A stretch of 64,000 nt of DNA from NCBI RefSeq assembly GCF_022376445.1, contig NW_025955056.1, forward strand, positions 1 through 64,000. Direction: 5' to 3'. A model generated the notes under the pieces. The model was not told where the DNA came from and did not search any database. It was given only the letters and a program-made list of their open reading frames with translations. Source of the DNA: Fomitopsis serialis (taxonomy: Eukaryota; Basidiomycota; Agaricomycetes; Polyporales; Fomitopsidaceae). This document shows, piece by piece, positions 1-10,387 of the stretch. A program made the position numbers and the translations under genes. The stretch's first letter is position 1, and the number at the start of each line of letters is the position of its first letter.

Positions 1-914
1 TCGCTGTTCGAAGGTCGGTGCGATGGTTCGAAGGACAGTCAAAGTTCGGAGGCACGTACAATCATCCAACGGACTCCGTGGGCCAAGCCAGCCACTCTCC
101 GGGACTGTTGGCATCGTATCGCGGCTCGACAAGTCCCTCGGTCTTGAGGACCTCTAGGAGGCGATAGTAGCGGGCAGCATACGCTTCGGAAGTTGGGTCG
201 AGGTGCGGCATGTTCGTGTAAGTCAGGCGAACTTCTGCAGCTGTCTCATATCTTCGAGGACTGTCACCGGATCCGGTTATGACCTTCGCCGTTCGGGGAC
301 GGTCGCCCGTTATGCGGAACCTGCGGAAGACCGAGTTGGATTCTCTCATGTGTTAGTAGGTCCGGGTCGAGCGTTGTGATATTCTCCGATTGGCTACTTT
401 CCTTATCACTTTCATTCATCATTTCTTATTTCTCTTGGCTCTCTTGGTCTTCGGACCGTATTTTCCTGTATATACTCTGGGACTTGTTCCCCTCGAATCT
501 CAGAGACCCCCTTACCCTCTCAATCTCACCTCGCACCGGCGAGGTTCGTCAGTCAGTCAGTACGTTCGAAAGTCAGCAAGTTCGCCAGTCAGTCAGTACG
601 TTCGAAGCCAGTCAGTCAGTTCGCCAGTACGTTCGCCAGCTCGTAGTTGCCCCGAGAGGCTCTACACTTCTTCTCCTGCCGTCGCTCGCCTTCCTTGTCA
701 CCGTTCGTTCGACACGTCTGTCGAAACCCTCCCTCCTACCTTCGAGGCTTAGCCCTCGTCTTCGAACAGTCTTCGACATCTTCGAAGCTCTCCCACGTCG
801 TTCGGAGTCTTGTCCGTCCTCCTCCTTCTTACCTAGACCACTGTACAGTCCCCCGTACATCTCATAGACGCAGAGGCCTCGCATACCACTGCTCGACCTC
901 ACGGTTGGGTTTTT
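1..914. repeat. Low-complexity, LTR-like region with TTCGAA-type repeats
   Basis: The stretch is enriched in the hexamer TTCGAA and near variants (for example at 1-60, 560-640 and 720-790). Around 541-640 it holds a degenerate tandem array built on a unit like ttcgccagtcagtcagtacg. A TATATA stretch near 470 follows a TGTGATATTC-like start near 375, which could be an LTR with its promoter, but I found no second LTR, primer-binding site or gag-pol frame. A 95-codon minus-strand frame at 62-349 has plausible protein composition but matches nothing I recognise. Most likely remnants of a retroelement into which, or beside which, the LINE inserted. Confidence 0.35.
62..349 (-). CDS. Unrecognised 95-aa reading frame, possibly a gene fragment
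   Basis: Open frame beginning MRESNSVFRRFRITG and ending ..EWLAWPTESVG. It has mixed charged composition with a central segment rich in Tyr, Leu and Glu (AYAARYYRLLEVLKTEGL) that could form a helix. I see no signal peptide, membrane segment or known motif. It sits beside LTR-like sequence, so it may be the start of a retroelement gag or a fragment of a host gene cut by the window edge. It could also be a chance frame. Confidence 0.2.
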   Translation of the reverse strand: MRESNSVFRRFRITGDRPRTAKVITGSGDSPRRYETAAEVRLTYTNMPHLDPTSEAYAARYYRLLEVLKTEGLVEPRYDANSPGEWLAWPTESVG

Positions 915-3900
915 GTGTGGCTTTTGTGTTCTTTTCGGTCGCGTCAACGGTCTCCTAAGATAAGGTCTGAGATTAACCGCCTATCTATGCACCTAAAGGA
1001 AATAGAAGCTCACCCGGAATACGCTGTATCCGCCTCGATGCAAGCAGACTCAGCAGTCATACATAACCGAATACTAGCGCTGGAACGGAAGCGACACAAG
1101 ACGGCGAAACTCACTACCACAGCGCGGTACGTAATCAATGCAGAACGCGTCACCAAGTACTGGTCCGCGATAAACCGAGAACGAAAACCAAGGGACCTTA
1201 TGTATCTCCTCCAAGTGCCTCAATCGGACCCTCCCTCCTATGAAACTAGGTCAGACAAAATGGCGGAGCTAACAAAGACCTACCACGAGCAAATACAACA
1301 TCTCGACCCCCCCGGGTTCTCCAGAATGAATCAAGAACACGCGATCTCAACTGTGCTCAACTCCCTGGACTCTAGTCTCGACTACACGGACCTAGAGACC
1401 CTCTCATCAGACGTCGACACAGATGAAATAAAAAACGCACTCCGTCTCGCCCAATCAGGGAGAGCAACAGGGTTGGACGGGATCCCCTACGAGTTCTGGT
1501 CAACCTTCATGCGCGACGCCGGAGAAGAAGCGTTCAACAGCCTTGAATACCTCCAAATTGTTTTCGGTGATATAGAGTCCTTCGGAGTGAATCCTGCCGG
1601 CGGCTTCGCCGACGGATGGTTATGTCCGCTCTATAAAAAAGGTGATCGCCGAGATATCAGCAACTACAGACCCATCACCCTCCTAAACACGGATTACAAA
1701 ATATACACGAGAATACTCACATCTCGCCTCGGGCAAGTCGCCGAGAAGCTGATCCACCCCGACCAAGCCGGCTTTGTACCAGGAAGACACATTGAAGATC
1801 AAACGCAAACCTGTCGCGTCCTTGTAGACTACGCCGAGAACCTAGAAGAAGATGGAGTCATCATAGCCCTTGATCAGGAAAAAGCGTATGATAAAATCGA
1901 CCATACATACCTTTGGCGCACGCTGGAAGCTTTCCATCTACCGCAACGCTTCATCAACAAAATAAAGGCACTATACAAACATGCACGCACGAAAGCTATT
2001 GTGAACGGTGAAATTAGCTCCTTCTTCAGTGTAATAAGGGGCGTCCGACAGGGTGACCCTCTCTCCTGCCTCCTATTTGACATCGCGATCGAACCGCTGG
2101 CAGTGGCCCTACGTCGCTCATCGCTAATGGGCTTCCGCATACCTGGAGCCACCAACAAATTAATAACAAAACTGTTTGCCGACGACACCTCCACCTTCTT
2201 ATCAAAACAGGACCGCTGGGAAGACCTCTGGCAAATCCTTGAGACATGGTGTAACGCCTCCCGTGCAAAATTCAATAACGGCAAAACGGAAGTAGTACCA
2301 GTAGGATCTGAAACTTACCGAGAAGCAGTAGTAAGAACACGTCTCCTAAACCCAGAGGATCCGTCCGCCGACCACATCCCTCAACATGTGCGGATCGCCG
2401 CTGACGGCGAACCGGTTAGAGTCCTAGGAGCATGGATAGGAAACAAAGTTGACCAAGTAAGCGTATGGACGCCGGCTCTCACGAAAATAAAGAACTTCCT
2501 CGACAGATGGGGAAAATGCAGACCGTCCATGATCGGCAAACGTCATATAGTCCAAATGGGACCGGGAGGAATATCGCAATACCTGTCGGTAGTCCAAGGA
2601 ATGCCTAAATCAATCGAGTTAGAACTGACCAAAATAATCCGTACCTTCATGTGGGGCAACAACAATGTCCCACAAATAAACCTCGCAACCCTGCACAGAC
2701 CTATAACAGAAGGCGGCCTCGGTCTCCTGGACATTGAATCAAGAAACGAAGCGATAAACCTAATGTGGCTTAAACGATACCTAGACCTGGGCCCGAATCG
2801 ACCTACCTGGGCCTTTGCAATGGACGCCATCATAAATAAATATGCCACAAGAGACGCAGGAGAGATCCGACCGAAAGCGCAAATCAATACTTTCCTTCAA
2901 AGCTGGTGCCCCTCACACGGAGGACAGTCTTCCATGCCCCAATATATTAAGACCATGTTATCGACGGCAAAGAAATACGGAACCCACCTAGAGGCTCTGA
3001 AAGTAGACACTTCGCTCAAGAAGCAACTCCCAACGTGGTACCACATTGGAGCAACGACGGCCCTACGACGACTAAACAACACGAAAGTCAGCGATTGCCT
3101 ACGCGATAATCATGGTGTCATAACCGTTGCCGACCTTTTGCACTCCACGCGATCAACATGCGGATCGACCCCGCCGCAACAAAAACAGAACTGGGGGGAG
3201 GACCTATGTGACTGCCCCGAATGCTCAAATTCAAGGGCAGCAGGATGCAGACACCCAGAGAAATGTAGGCTAGCCGCTTTCCGCATACTGAGCGAAATTT
3301 TACCGAAGTGGAACCCGCTCTCCATAGAGTACAAAGACGGCCTATCCTTAACAACGAGGCGGTCTCTTCGTAACGATATCGCAAACACGAATGAAGGAGA
3401 CACCCTCACCTTCAACCCCTCAATCACCGCTAGAGGCGGTATATCTGAAACTTTCCGCGTCTTCGTGGAATCTAGCACGATGCGCGATCCCCCTTCACAC
3501 CGTAAACGCCCAGGACTTGAAGTAGTTAGCGAGTCCACGCCTGTCTACATCTTCAGAGCCCTGCCAGAGAGCAACGCCGGAGAAAGAGAAGCTGCGACTC
3601 CCGGCAAATATATCGCTTTCTTCGGAGAAAACGATCACAGAAATGCATCGATGCCTGTGTCCAAAGACCCCGTCTCCCACAGTTCGGCACCAGGAGAAAT
3701 CATTGCCGCGTTGCATGCAGTAGCACAGACCCCGCTCGACGCACCACTTCGCATCCTGAGCACAAATGACATACTCACATCCATGATTATAACCAAATCG
3801 CCGGAATGGGAAGACCACGGTTGGATAGACGTATCGCAGGCAAGGCACACACGCGTCCTTCTCAACAGACTTCGCCAACGATGCGCCGTCACGTCCCTAG

Positions 3901-4844
3901 GGAAGATAGTCAGACCGGAGGACCGAAAAACACTTGATAAAGCGAGACAATCCGCCTCCTCAAACCGATCGCTGGATCTCTTCCCCCTCATCCCTCCCCC
4001 AACGCTCACTGAGCACCCGAGGTTTGACATCACAGGAGCAAAACTCCCCGCTCTCACTCAAGCGCTAGCATACAAAGGGATCATAGCATGGAGGAACACG
4101 CCCCCAAGACGAGTTACATCTACGAACCTTGACACCATCCGCAACAGGACACCTGAAGACACTATGGCTAACAAAACAATATGGCTCAGCACGAGACATA
4201 AAGACTTCAGCAGATCTTTCGCAACATTCTTGTGGAAATGCATCCACGGGGTGCTGCGATGTGGAAGCTACTGGTTGGCAATCCCCGGCCTCGAGCACCG
4301 CGCCCAATGTAGCTTCTGTGGAATGACAGAATCAATAACACATATACTGTTCGAATGCACAGCAACAGGCCAACGCGAAATATGGCAAATAATCACCGGC
4401 CTATGGCTGAAAAAAGGCTTACCATGGCCAGACATGACGACTGTAGACGTTCACACCCTAGGACTGAAAACCTGGACAGACGAAAGAAATAGAGTCAGAC
4501 CGGGTGCAACTCGATTATGGCGAATTATGATCTCGGAGGCGACTCACCTCATATGGAAACTACGCTGTGACAGAGTAATTGGCCACCAAAATGAAGAAAG
4601 CTGGGAACACAGTCCCCTGCACGTGCGATGCAAACTCGCCTATGTACTGAACAGCCGCCTTGCTATAGACGTTGAGGCCACAAGAAAGCGATACGGCAAA
4701 CAGGCGCTGTCTCACGACCTAGTCCTAGCCACATGGAACGCCGTCATTTATGATGAACTAGCGCTCCCGGATGATTGGACGAAGTGCAAAGGTTTTTTAG
4801 TGGGTAGTTCCCCGATCCTACGCGTTGATATAGATCCGGGTTGA
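915..4844 (+). CDS. LINE (non-LTR retrotransposon) reverse transcriptase ORF2, 5'-truncated
   Basis: 1,309-codon frame of a Tad/I-like non-LTR retrotransposon. Reverse-transcriptase blocks appear in order: YRPITLLNTDYKIYTRIL, DQAGFVPGRHIEDQ, IALDQEKAYDKIDH, GVRQGDPLSCLLFDIAIEPL and the catalytic FADD box (LFADDTSTF), roughly residues 250-430. A C-terminal zinc-knuckle of the zf-RVT type (CSFCGMTESITHILFEC) lies near residue 1,130. A degenerate RNase H-like stretch may lie around residues 890-990, but clear catalytic acids are not obvious. The APE endonuclease expected N-terminal to the RT is absent, so the copy looks 5'-truncated; the first ~15 codons probably derive from flanking sequence. 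The RT frame itself is uninterrupted, which suggests a fairly recent insertion. The element continues as 3' UTR to the poly-A at 6892, split by the transposon at 4856-6732. Confidence 0.85.
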   Translation: MWLLCSFRSRQRSPKIRSEINRLSMHLKEIEAHPEYAVSASMQADSAVIHNRILALERKRHKTAKLTTTARYVINAERVTKYWSAINRERKPRDLMYLLQVPQSDPPSYETRSDKMAELTKTYHEQIQHLDPPGFSRMNQEHAISTVLNSLDSSLDYTDLETLSSDVDTDEIKNALRLAQSGRATGLDGIPYEFWSTFMRDAGEEAFNSLEYLQIVFGDIESFGVNPAGGFADGWLCPLYKKGDRRDISNYRPITLLNTDYKIYTRILTSRLGQVAEKLIHPDQAGFVPGRHIEDQTQTCRVLVDYAENLEEDGVIIALDQEKAYDKIDHTYLWRTLEAFHLPQRFINKIKALYKHARTKAIVNGEISSFFSVIRGVRQGDPLSCLLFDIAIEPLAVALRRSSLMGFRIPGATNKLITKLFADDTSTFLSKQDRWEDLWQILETWCNASRAKFNNGKTEVVPVGSETYREAVVRTRLLNPEDPSADHIPQHVRIAADGEPVRVLGAWIGNKVDQVSVWTPALTKIKNFLDRWGKCRPSMIGKRHIVQMGPGGISQYLSVVQGMPKSIELELTKIIRTFMWGNNNVPQINLATLHRPITEGGLGLLDIESRNEAINLMWLKRYLDLGPNRPTWAFAMDAIINKYATRDAGEIRPKAQINTFLQSWCPSHGGQSSMPQYIKTMLSTAKKYGTHLEALKVDTSLKKQLPTWYHIGATTALRRLNNTKVSDCLRDNHGVITVADLLHSTRSTCGSTPPQQKQNWGEDLCDCPECSNSRAAGCRHPEKCRLAAFRILSEILPKWNPLSIEYKDGLSLTTRRSLRNDIANTNEGDTLTFNPSITARGGISETFRVFVESSTMRDPPSHRKRPGLEVVSESTPVYIFRALPESNAGEREAATPGKYIAFFGENDHRNASMPVSKDPVSHSSAPGEIIAALHAVAQTPLDAPLRILSTNDILTSMIITKSPEWEDHGWIDVSQARHTRVLLNRLRQRCAVTSLGKIVRPEDRKTLDKARQSASSNRSLDLFPLIPPPTLTEHPRFDITGAKLPALTQALAYKGIIAWRNTPPRRVTSTNLDTIRNRTPEDTMANKTIWLSTRHKDFSRSFATFLWKCIHGVLRCGSYWLAIPGLEHRAQCSFCGMTESITHILFECTATGQREIWQIITGLWLKKGLPWPDMTTVDVHTLGLKTWTDERNRVRPGATRLWRIMISEATHLIWKLRCDRVIGHQNEESWEHSPLHVRCKLAYVLNSRLAIDVEATRKRYGKQALSHDLVLATWNAVIYDELALPDDWTKCKGFLVGSSPILRVDIDPG

Positions 4845-4855
4845 TGAGTCCCACA

Positions 4856-6732
4856 TAAGGCTCCAACTATTTACTATCCATATACAAATATTGAGGATAT
4901 ATACAGTATACAGTATATATATAGTATATATATGGATATATATGGTTTATATGGTTCATGTGCTAGTACAGAATAGTGCCTAGACCTCTCCGATTCTCTC
5001 CAGTGTAATGGGCAGAGTTGGCTCAGGCAATTGTAGTTGCTGCAGTCACATGGAACTGATGGAGTGAGCAAGAACTTGAATGGGCATGGAATGAGAACTA
5101 TGGTAACTATGGTACAGGCTCAAGCTTGCAAGCTCGGCCATGATAGTACCTCACCAAGAATGATAGGGGGAGGGGTATAAATACAGAGGTTTTCAATGTA
5201 CATACCTCATGTGCATCAGGAAAGGTGATTCCCTCAAAATGAGTGTTGCATCTCGCCAATGGCTGCTTGTGATTTTCTGGCTCACAGATGATCCAATTTG
5301 AGCCAGTGTCTCACAGCGTGAGACTGTTGCTCAGCCAGCGCTACCGGCAACGTACCAAAGGGTGCTCACACATTCTTGCAGACCCACTTGAGACTTGAGT
5401 GTGGCTGGCTTGTGATGGACATGGAACAAGGCTGTCGAGAAGTGACCAGGGAGGTACAGTAGAGTTTTAGAAATAATTGTATGTAGTATCAGAGGTGAAA
5501 TGGGCTCACAGTCCAAGACTGTCAATGGCAACTAGGCATGATGAATGCGGGCGGGAACCAAGCAGGAACACGGGTATAGGTTGTCGGCTGATTGGCCTGA
5601 GCTGGAGTCTCGCTGTTGCTTTTTGCTGAGATAGGTGCTCACCAAGGAGCATTCCTGAGCAACAATCTTGCCCATGATTGAGAGTCTCACATCTTGCCTT
5701 TCACGAGAAAATCCTGTCATTCAGTTTTCCTGATGTGATTGCCCTTTGGGCATCATCCATGCCCAGGACACTTGCACTTGTCAGATGCTGTTCTGCTTGT
5801 TTCTCACAGTTGTATGGGCCTGCTTGGGGGCTCTATACTGAGCAGGGCTCTGGGGGCAGCCTATGAATGCCTGCCGCTCACTGGGAGTCCAGACTGAGGT
5901 CATATATGAGTCAATAAAGTGAGTGGAAAAGAAAAAGGAAAGAAAAAGAATAAAAGAATGCAGTGAGTAGTCTTGACAATATTTCAATAATACACTGAAC
6001 AACATCTCTGTTGTATCTGCAGGATCCTGACAAGGCAATTCAACCCAATACCTCATGTGCCATTCCCACCAAGAAGACCACCATAGCATGGCCTGCAAAC
6101 TGCACAGCCCATGAGATCACACAGGAGCAAGTGTCTCCAAGTCAGTTCACATCTGACCATGACCAAGATGTTTGTTCAACACAAATGAGAATCCGAGAAT
6201 CCGAGTCCACTCTCAATGGATAAACTAAGACCACCTGTCAGTGCCAAAGCCATCACTGACAATTGACCTGAACCTGACCAGCATGCATGATCAAACCCAC
6301 ATACCAACAAACAAACTGCAAACCCAACAAAACTTCTGTAAACCAACAAATAACCTGTGATCAACAATTGACACAATGACACTCAGTAAGGTGACCAGAC
6401 TGCACATATGGATGTTGGACCTTACATAATGTACCATATATGGTAACCTGCAGGACAGCAGGGTTACACACTCTTGAACACACCAATCTTCATCTGTTTG
6501 GTAAGCTGGAGATAAGATAGCTGCTCATGGAAGGCAGTGATGTAAGTGCCCAAAGCCCCTCCTGGTTAGCTCAGAGCCTTGTGTTAATGTGCCTTGCCAT
6601 ACTTTGGAATTAACCATATACTGTATACTATATTGTATATATCCATATACCCTGGACATGGTACATACATGGATACAGTATATGGTTAAAACTGTATATA
6701 CCCAGTATATACATGAAATGGTTGGAGCCTTA
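4856..6732. mobile_element. Non-autonomous hAT-type DNA transposon, 1,877 bp
   Basis: The left end reads TAAGGCTCCAACtATTT and the reverse complement of the right end reads TAAGGCTCCAACcATTT, a terminal inverted repeat with 16 of 17 matches that fits the hAT terminal rule YARNG. It is flanked by a perfect 8-bp duplication gtcccaca at 4848-4855 and 6733-6740, the hAT target-site size. No transposase-like frame is visible inside, so it is non-autonomous. Both subterminal regions are AT-rich with tatata/gtatac strings. It inserted in the 3' UTR of the LINE just after its stop codon, so it is younger than the LINE. Confidence 0.85.
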
Positions 6733-6865
6733 GTCCCACACTGGCTGTTTAGCCGTGCGTAAATTGCATTTTTTTCCGTGGACTGCACTTACGGGTAACA
6801 CCGTACGCAAGCTGGGCGACCGGGGCGGACCAATTGTCTGTTGCCGGCGTCTGTAAAAGCCCTCC

Positions 6866-6892
6866 AAAAAAAAAAAAAAAAAAAAAAAAAAA
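6866..6892 (+). other. Poly-A tail of the LINE
   Basis: An uninterrupted run of 27 A directly follows LINE 3' UTR sequence and marks its 3' terminus on the plus strand. The length and purity indicate a young insertion or slippage-prone maintenance. Confidence 0.85.
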
Positions 6893-7534
6893 CATGTTTC
6901 TTACATCGGGTTATACACCGAACACTACTGCATTCGCTCGCTAAGTATCTTGGTTTGCGGCCAGTGGCATCTCGTGACGTACCCTTACGTGACATAATTG
7001 TTCCTTGCTCCGAGTCTCTTCTCAGTCGAGAGCGTTAGAAGTCCATGAATACTGCTGCAGATGTTGCTCTATAGGGCAATTGCTATACCGGTATCCTTAT
7101 AATATCTTCCTGCATCGGTCCCTCTGCGGGGTCGCTATTTCCTTGTGGGGTACAAAGCACTTGAAGATGATTATACCGTATCCGAGGTGAGCAGCGCACT
7201 GTCCATTCTCACGGCGAACGCTGACCTGTGTCATCTGCAGGCAACTCGATCCCTGCGATCCCTCAGTCAGTGCGTCTCACAACATGTCCCTTGATTAAAG
7301 ATAGACGAATCATTCCCTCCGCTTACGCCGCAGGTCATGCACGCCCTCTGTTCCTGGCAGACTGCATGCGTATTTGGGTGTCATAGCGCTGTGAATACCC
7401 TACCGTGTCCGTCTGTAGGATGACACCATACAGGTGTCCACCTACATAATAGAGTCGACGGTCCATCCGCAGACCAGCCCCTCTGACCTCGATAGCTCAT
7501 CCTCGTCTCGGGCTCTCCAGTTCCGAATAACACG
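6893..7534. other. Intergenic region upstream of the sedolisin gene
   Basis: No coding potential recognised. It should hold the promoter and 5' UTR of the peptidase gene at 7535. No unmistakable TATA box close to the start codon was picked out. Confidence 0.5.
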
Positions 7535-10034
7535 ATGCCGTCGCTGCGGTCCGCCTTGCTATGGGCCGTACTGGGTGCGCTCGCTGCCGCGGCGCCTGCG
7601 GAGTATACGCACAGGGTGAAGGAGACGGTGCACCCGCCCCGGGGTTGGAACGCCCTGCGCCCTGCGCCGCCCGCGCACACGATCGAGCTTCGCATCGGCC
7701 TGCCACAGCCCAAGTTCGCTGAGCTGGAGGAGCATCTGTACGCTGTGAGGTGCGTCTCGAGTTATCTACTGGACATGCATGCGCGAGTGAAGGTGCTGAT
7801 TGGAATGTTGGTCGCGTGATATAGTGATCCGTCGAGTGAGAGGTACGGAGAACACTTGTCGAAGGAAGACGTGGAGGCGCTCGTCGCGCCTCGTCCGGAG
7901 AGCGTGCAGTTGGTCGAGGAGTGGCTTGCGTCGCATGGTCTCTTGAGTGACGCGTTGTCGCGGTCCCCCGCTGGCGACTGGGTCACTGTCAGGGTGCCTG
8001 TCTCGTTGGCGGAGACAATGTTGGACACTGTAAGCTATGGCTCCGTCTTCAAGCATGTCTGATAATGCTCACATGTCGCCTAGACCTACCATGTGTGGAC
8101 GCACACCGCCAGCGGCGATTCGTTCGTCCGCACGACGTCGTACAGCCTTCCGGAGTACCTGCACGACCACATCGAGGTCGTCCAGCCCACCACCATGTTC
8201 TCCCGCTTCACTCCGATGCGGACCACTTACCGCTCCTTCCGCGCAAACACCGCTATCCCTCAGTCAGACGGCGCTAGGATCGCCGTGCCCAGCGCTTCCG
8301 GGGGCAAGTCGCCGCAAGTTGCAACGGAACCATCACCCCGGAGTGCTTGCTGGAGCTGTACAACGCGACGGGGTACACGCCGCAGGTGCCCGGGGAGAAC
8401 AAGATCGCTGTGACGGGCTACTTGGAGCAGTACGCGAACTACGCAGATTACTATCAGTTTTTGGGAGAGGAGGTGCCATATGCTGCTAACAGCACGTTCT
8501 CGGTGGTCTATATCAATGGTGAGAGCAGTCCGTGGTCGATCTTTTGCTGTAACTTAGCCATCATTACATTCGTAGGTGGACTTAACAACCAGACACCGGC
8601 TGATGCTGGGATTGAAGCGAACTTGGGTAGGAAATGTATTGACGCTGTGAAATCTGCGACTAAACCGGGAGGTCAGATACACAATATGCGTTCAGCCTTA
8701 CGTACCCGACGCCGGGAACGTTCTACACGACTGGCGGGAGCCCGCCTTTCATCCCTGATGATCTCGAGCCTACGGACTCAAATGAGCCATACATGCAGGC
8801 GAGTGGCTGGTCCTAGGTACTTGTGCGAAGTTTTTCAACTTGGGACCTGACGCATTTGTAGTGGCTCGAATACGTGCTCTCTGCAGAGGACCTGCCACAG
8901 TCGATCTCCACCAGCTACGAAGACGACGAGCAGACCGGTACGATGTTTTTCTAGTGGTGGTGTAACTGTACTTCATAGGGTTCTGCAGTCCCGTACAGCT
9001 ATGCGAAGCGCGTCTGCGCAGAGTTCGCGCAGCTTGGTGTGTATGCGACGTTGACCCCCATGTGGACACGATCGCTGACCCAAGATTTCTTAGGTGCCCG
9101 AGGGATCTCGATTATGTTCGGCTCCGGAGACGCGGGTGTGGGCGACGGCGACCCGGACCCGGCTACCCAGGAGTGCTACAGCAACGATGGTCGCAACGTG
9201 ACGATGTTCATACCCGGATTCCCAGCTAGCTGCCCTTAGTGAGAATCCATTCTGCTGGCCACAGTGTGCACTAACAGATGCTTGTCAGCGTCACGGCTGT
9301 GGGAGCGACTTCGGGGGTGCCAGAGATTGCGGCGTGGTTCTCTGGCGGTGGGTTCAGCAACTACGTGCGTGAGGCTTTGCTGTTACTGGTCTTGGGGACG
9401 CGCTGAATCGTCTGTCTAGTTCGCTCGACCATCCTACCAGGACACTGCGGTGACGAAGTACCTCGGCGAGCTGGCTCCAGGGACGTATGCGGGTCTGTAT
9501 AACGCGTGAGTAGTGAGGTGCCAGTGATGATAGGATAGCTCGCACACAGACTGATATCTCGCTCTCCGAAGGTCTGGCCGAGTGTGTCATTCTCTCCATA
9601 ACATCTAAGCAGTTCCACTGACGATCCAACAGGCCTACCCTGACGTCTCTGCCGAGGGCGTCAATTTCACTATTGTATGGGACGCGGAAACTGGCCTCGT
9701 CGACGGGACCTCCTGCTCCACGCCCACGTTCACAGCATTCGTGTCCTTACTCAATGACGCGCGCATCGCCAGCGGGAAGTTCCCACTTGGCTTCCTCAAT
9801 CCATTGATTTATTCGCTCAACGCGCAGACGACAACGGGGTTCAACGATATCACTGTCGGTAACAACCCGGGGTGTGGTACAGAGGGCTTTAACGTGAGGT
9901 TGATTGTGTGATGTCAGTGAAGGGTTTACTCATTGAATTGTGACTAGGCAACCATAGGATGGGATCCTGTCACTGGCTGGGGCACACCCAACTTTGGCGT
10001 TCTGAAGGAACTTGTCCTGGGTGGAGCAAGGTAG
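7535..10034 (+). CDS. Sedolisin-family (S53) tripeptidyl-peptidase-like secreted serine protease, with an apparent 1-nt frameshift
   Basis: Acid serine-carboxyl peptidase made as a secreted zymogen. The N-terminus [22 protein letters not shown] is a signal peptide, followed by a pro-kumamolisin-type prodomain ([17 protein letters not shown], then [17 protein letters not shown]). Catalytic elements seen after splicing are Glu and Asp in EANLDTQYAF, the oxyanion-side SGDAGVGD, and the nucleophile Ser in [10 protein letters not shown] calcium site is expected from [10 protein letters not shown]...[13 protein letters not shown] near the C-terminus. About eleven exons with GT-AG introns, for example 7750-7824. 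The frame breaks at a run of five G (8300-8304): before it reads ..[10 protein letters not shown], after it [15 protein letters not shown], and one extra G would rejoin them. Either an assembly error or a real inactivating lesion. The gene is convergent with the sugar transporter. Confidence 0.85.
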
Positions 10035-10387
10035 CGCCGCCCTTCTTGGCGGCATTTCGAGTTAGGGAACATGGCTGAAATATAAAGCTTCAGGTCTCAT
10101 TTTCTTGCATCGTGCATTTAGAAAAGTTCATGATCAGCACAAGCACTGCGAAATATCAGACGCGCCGAGTCGCATCCTAGTCATTCACCCTCGATAGCAA
10201 GTATTACGAAGCGCAGACAATACCAGTATATCCCTAAATGATACAATCGCAAGTACTAAGCGTCAAGACATGAATCATCGCAGTCACGTCCGTTACAACA
10301 GCGTTCATCACTTCCAAGGACATCGTGTATCTGCATCATCAACTTTCCATGCCCCAGCGACGCTGGCAATACACTCCGCGACGCATG
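10035..10387. other. Short convergent intergenic region
   Basis: Lies between the stop codons of the sedolisin (plus) and the sugar transporter (minus) and should contain both 3' UTRs. No repeats or coding frames of note. Confidence 0.5.

Larger units (their letters stand above)
957..6892 (+). mobile_element. 5'-truncated LINE with A27 tail, interrupted by a hAT-type element
   Basis: The LINE spans from about 957 (left end uncertain) through its ORF and 3' UTR to a run of 27 A at 6866-6892. Its 3' UTR is 4845-4855 plus 6741-6865; the intervening 4856-6740 is a later transposon insertion with its target duplication. A target-site duplication for the LINE itself was not found: the bases after the tail (catgtttcttac) have no clear match at the left end. 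Confidence 0.75.

Noticed and set aside
915..960. The first ATG of the LINE frame as the true ORF2 start
   Set aside because: The upstream sequence looks like unrelated flank and the endonuclease domain expected before the RT is missing, so this ATG is probably accidental in a 5'-truncated copy.
4874..5071. AT-rich tatata stretches near 4890-4960 and 6600-6710 as promoters
   Set aside because: They are the subterminal regions of the hAT-type element rather than a gene promoter.
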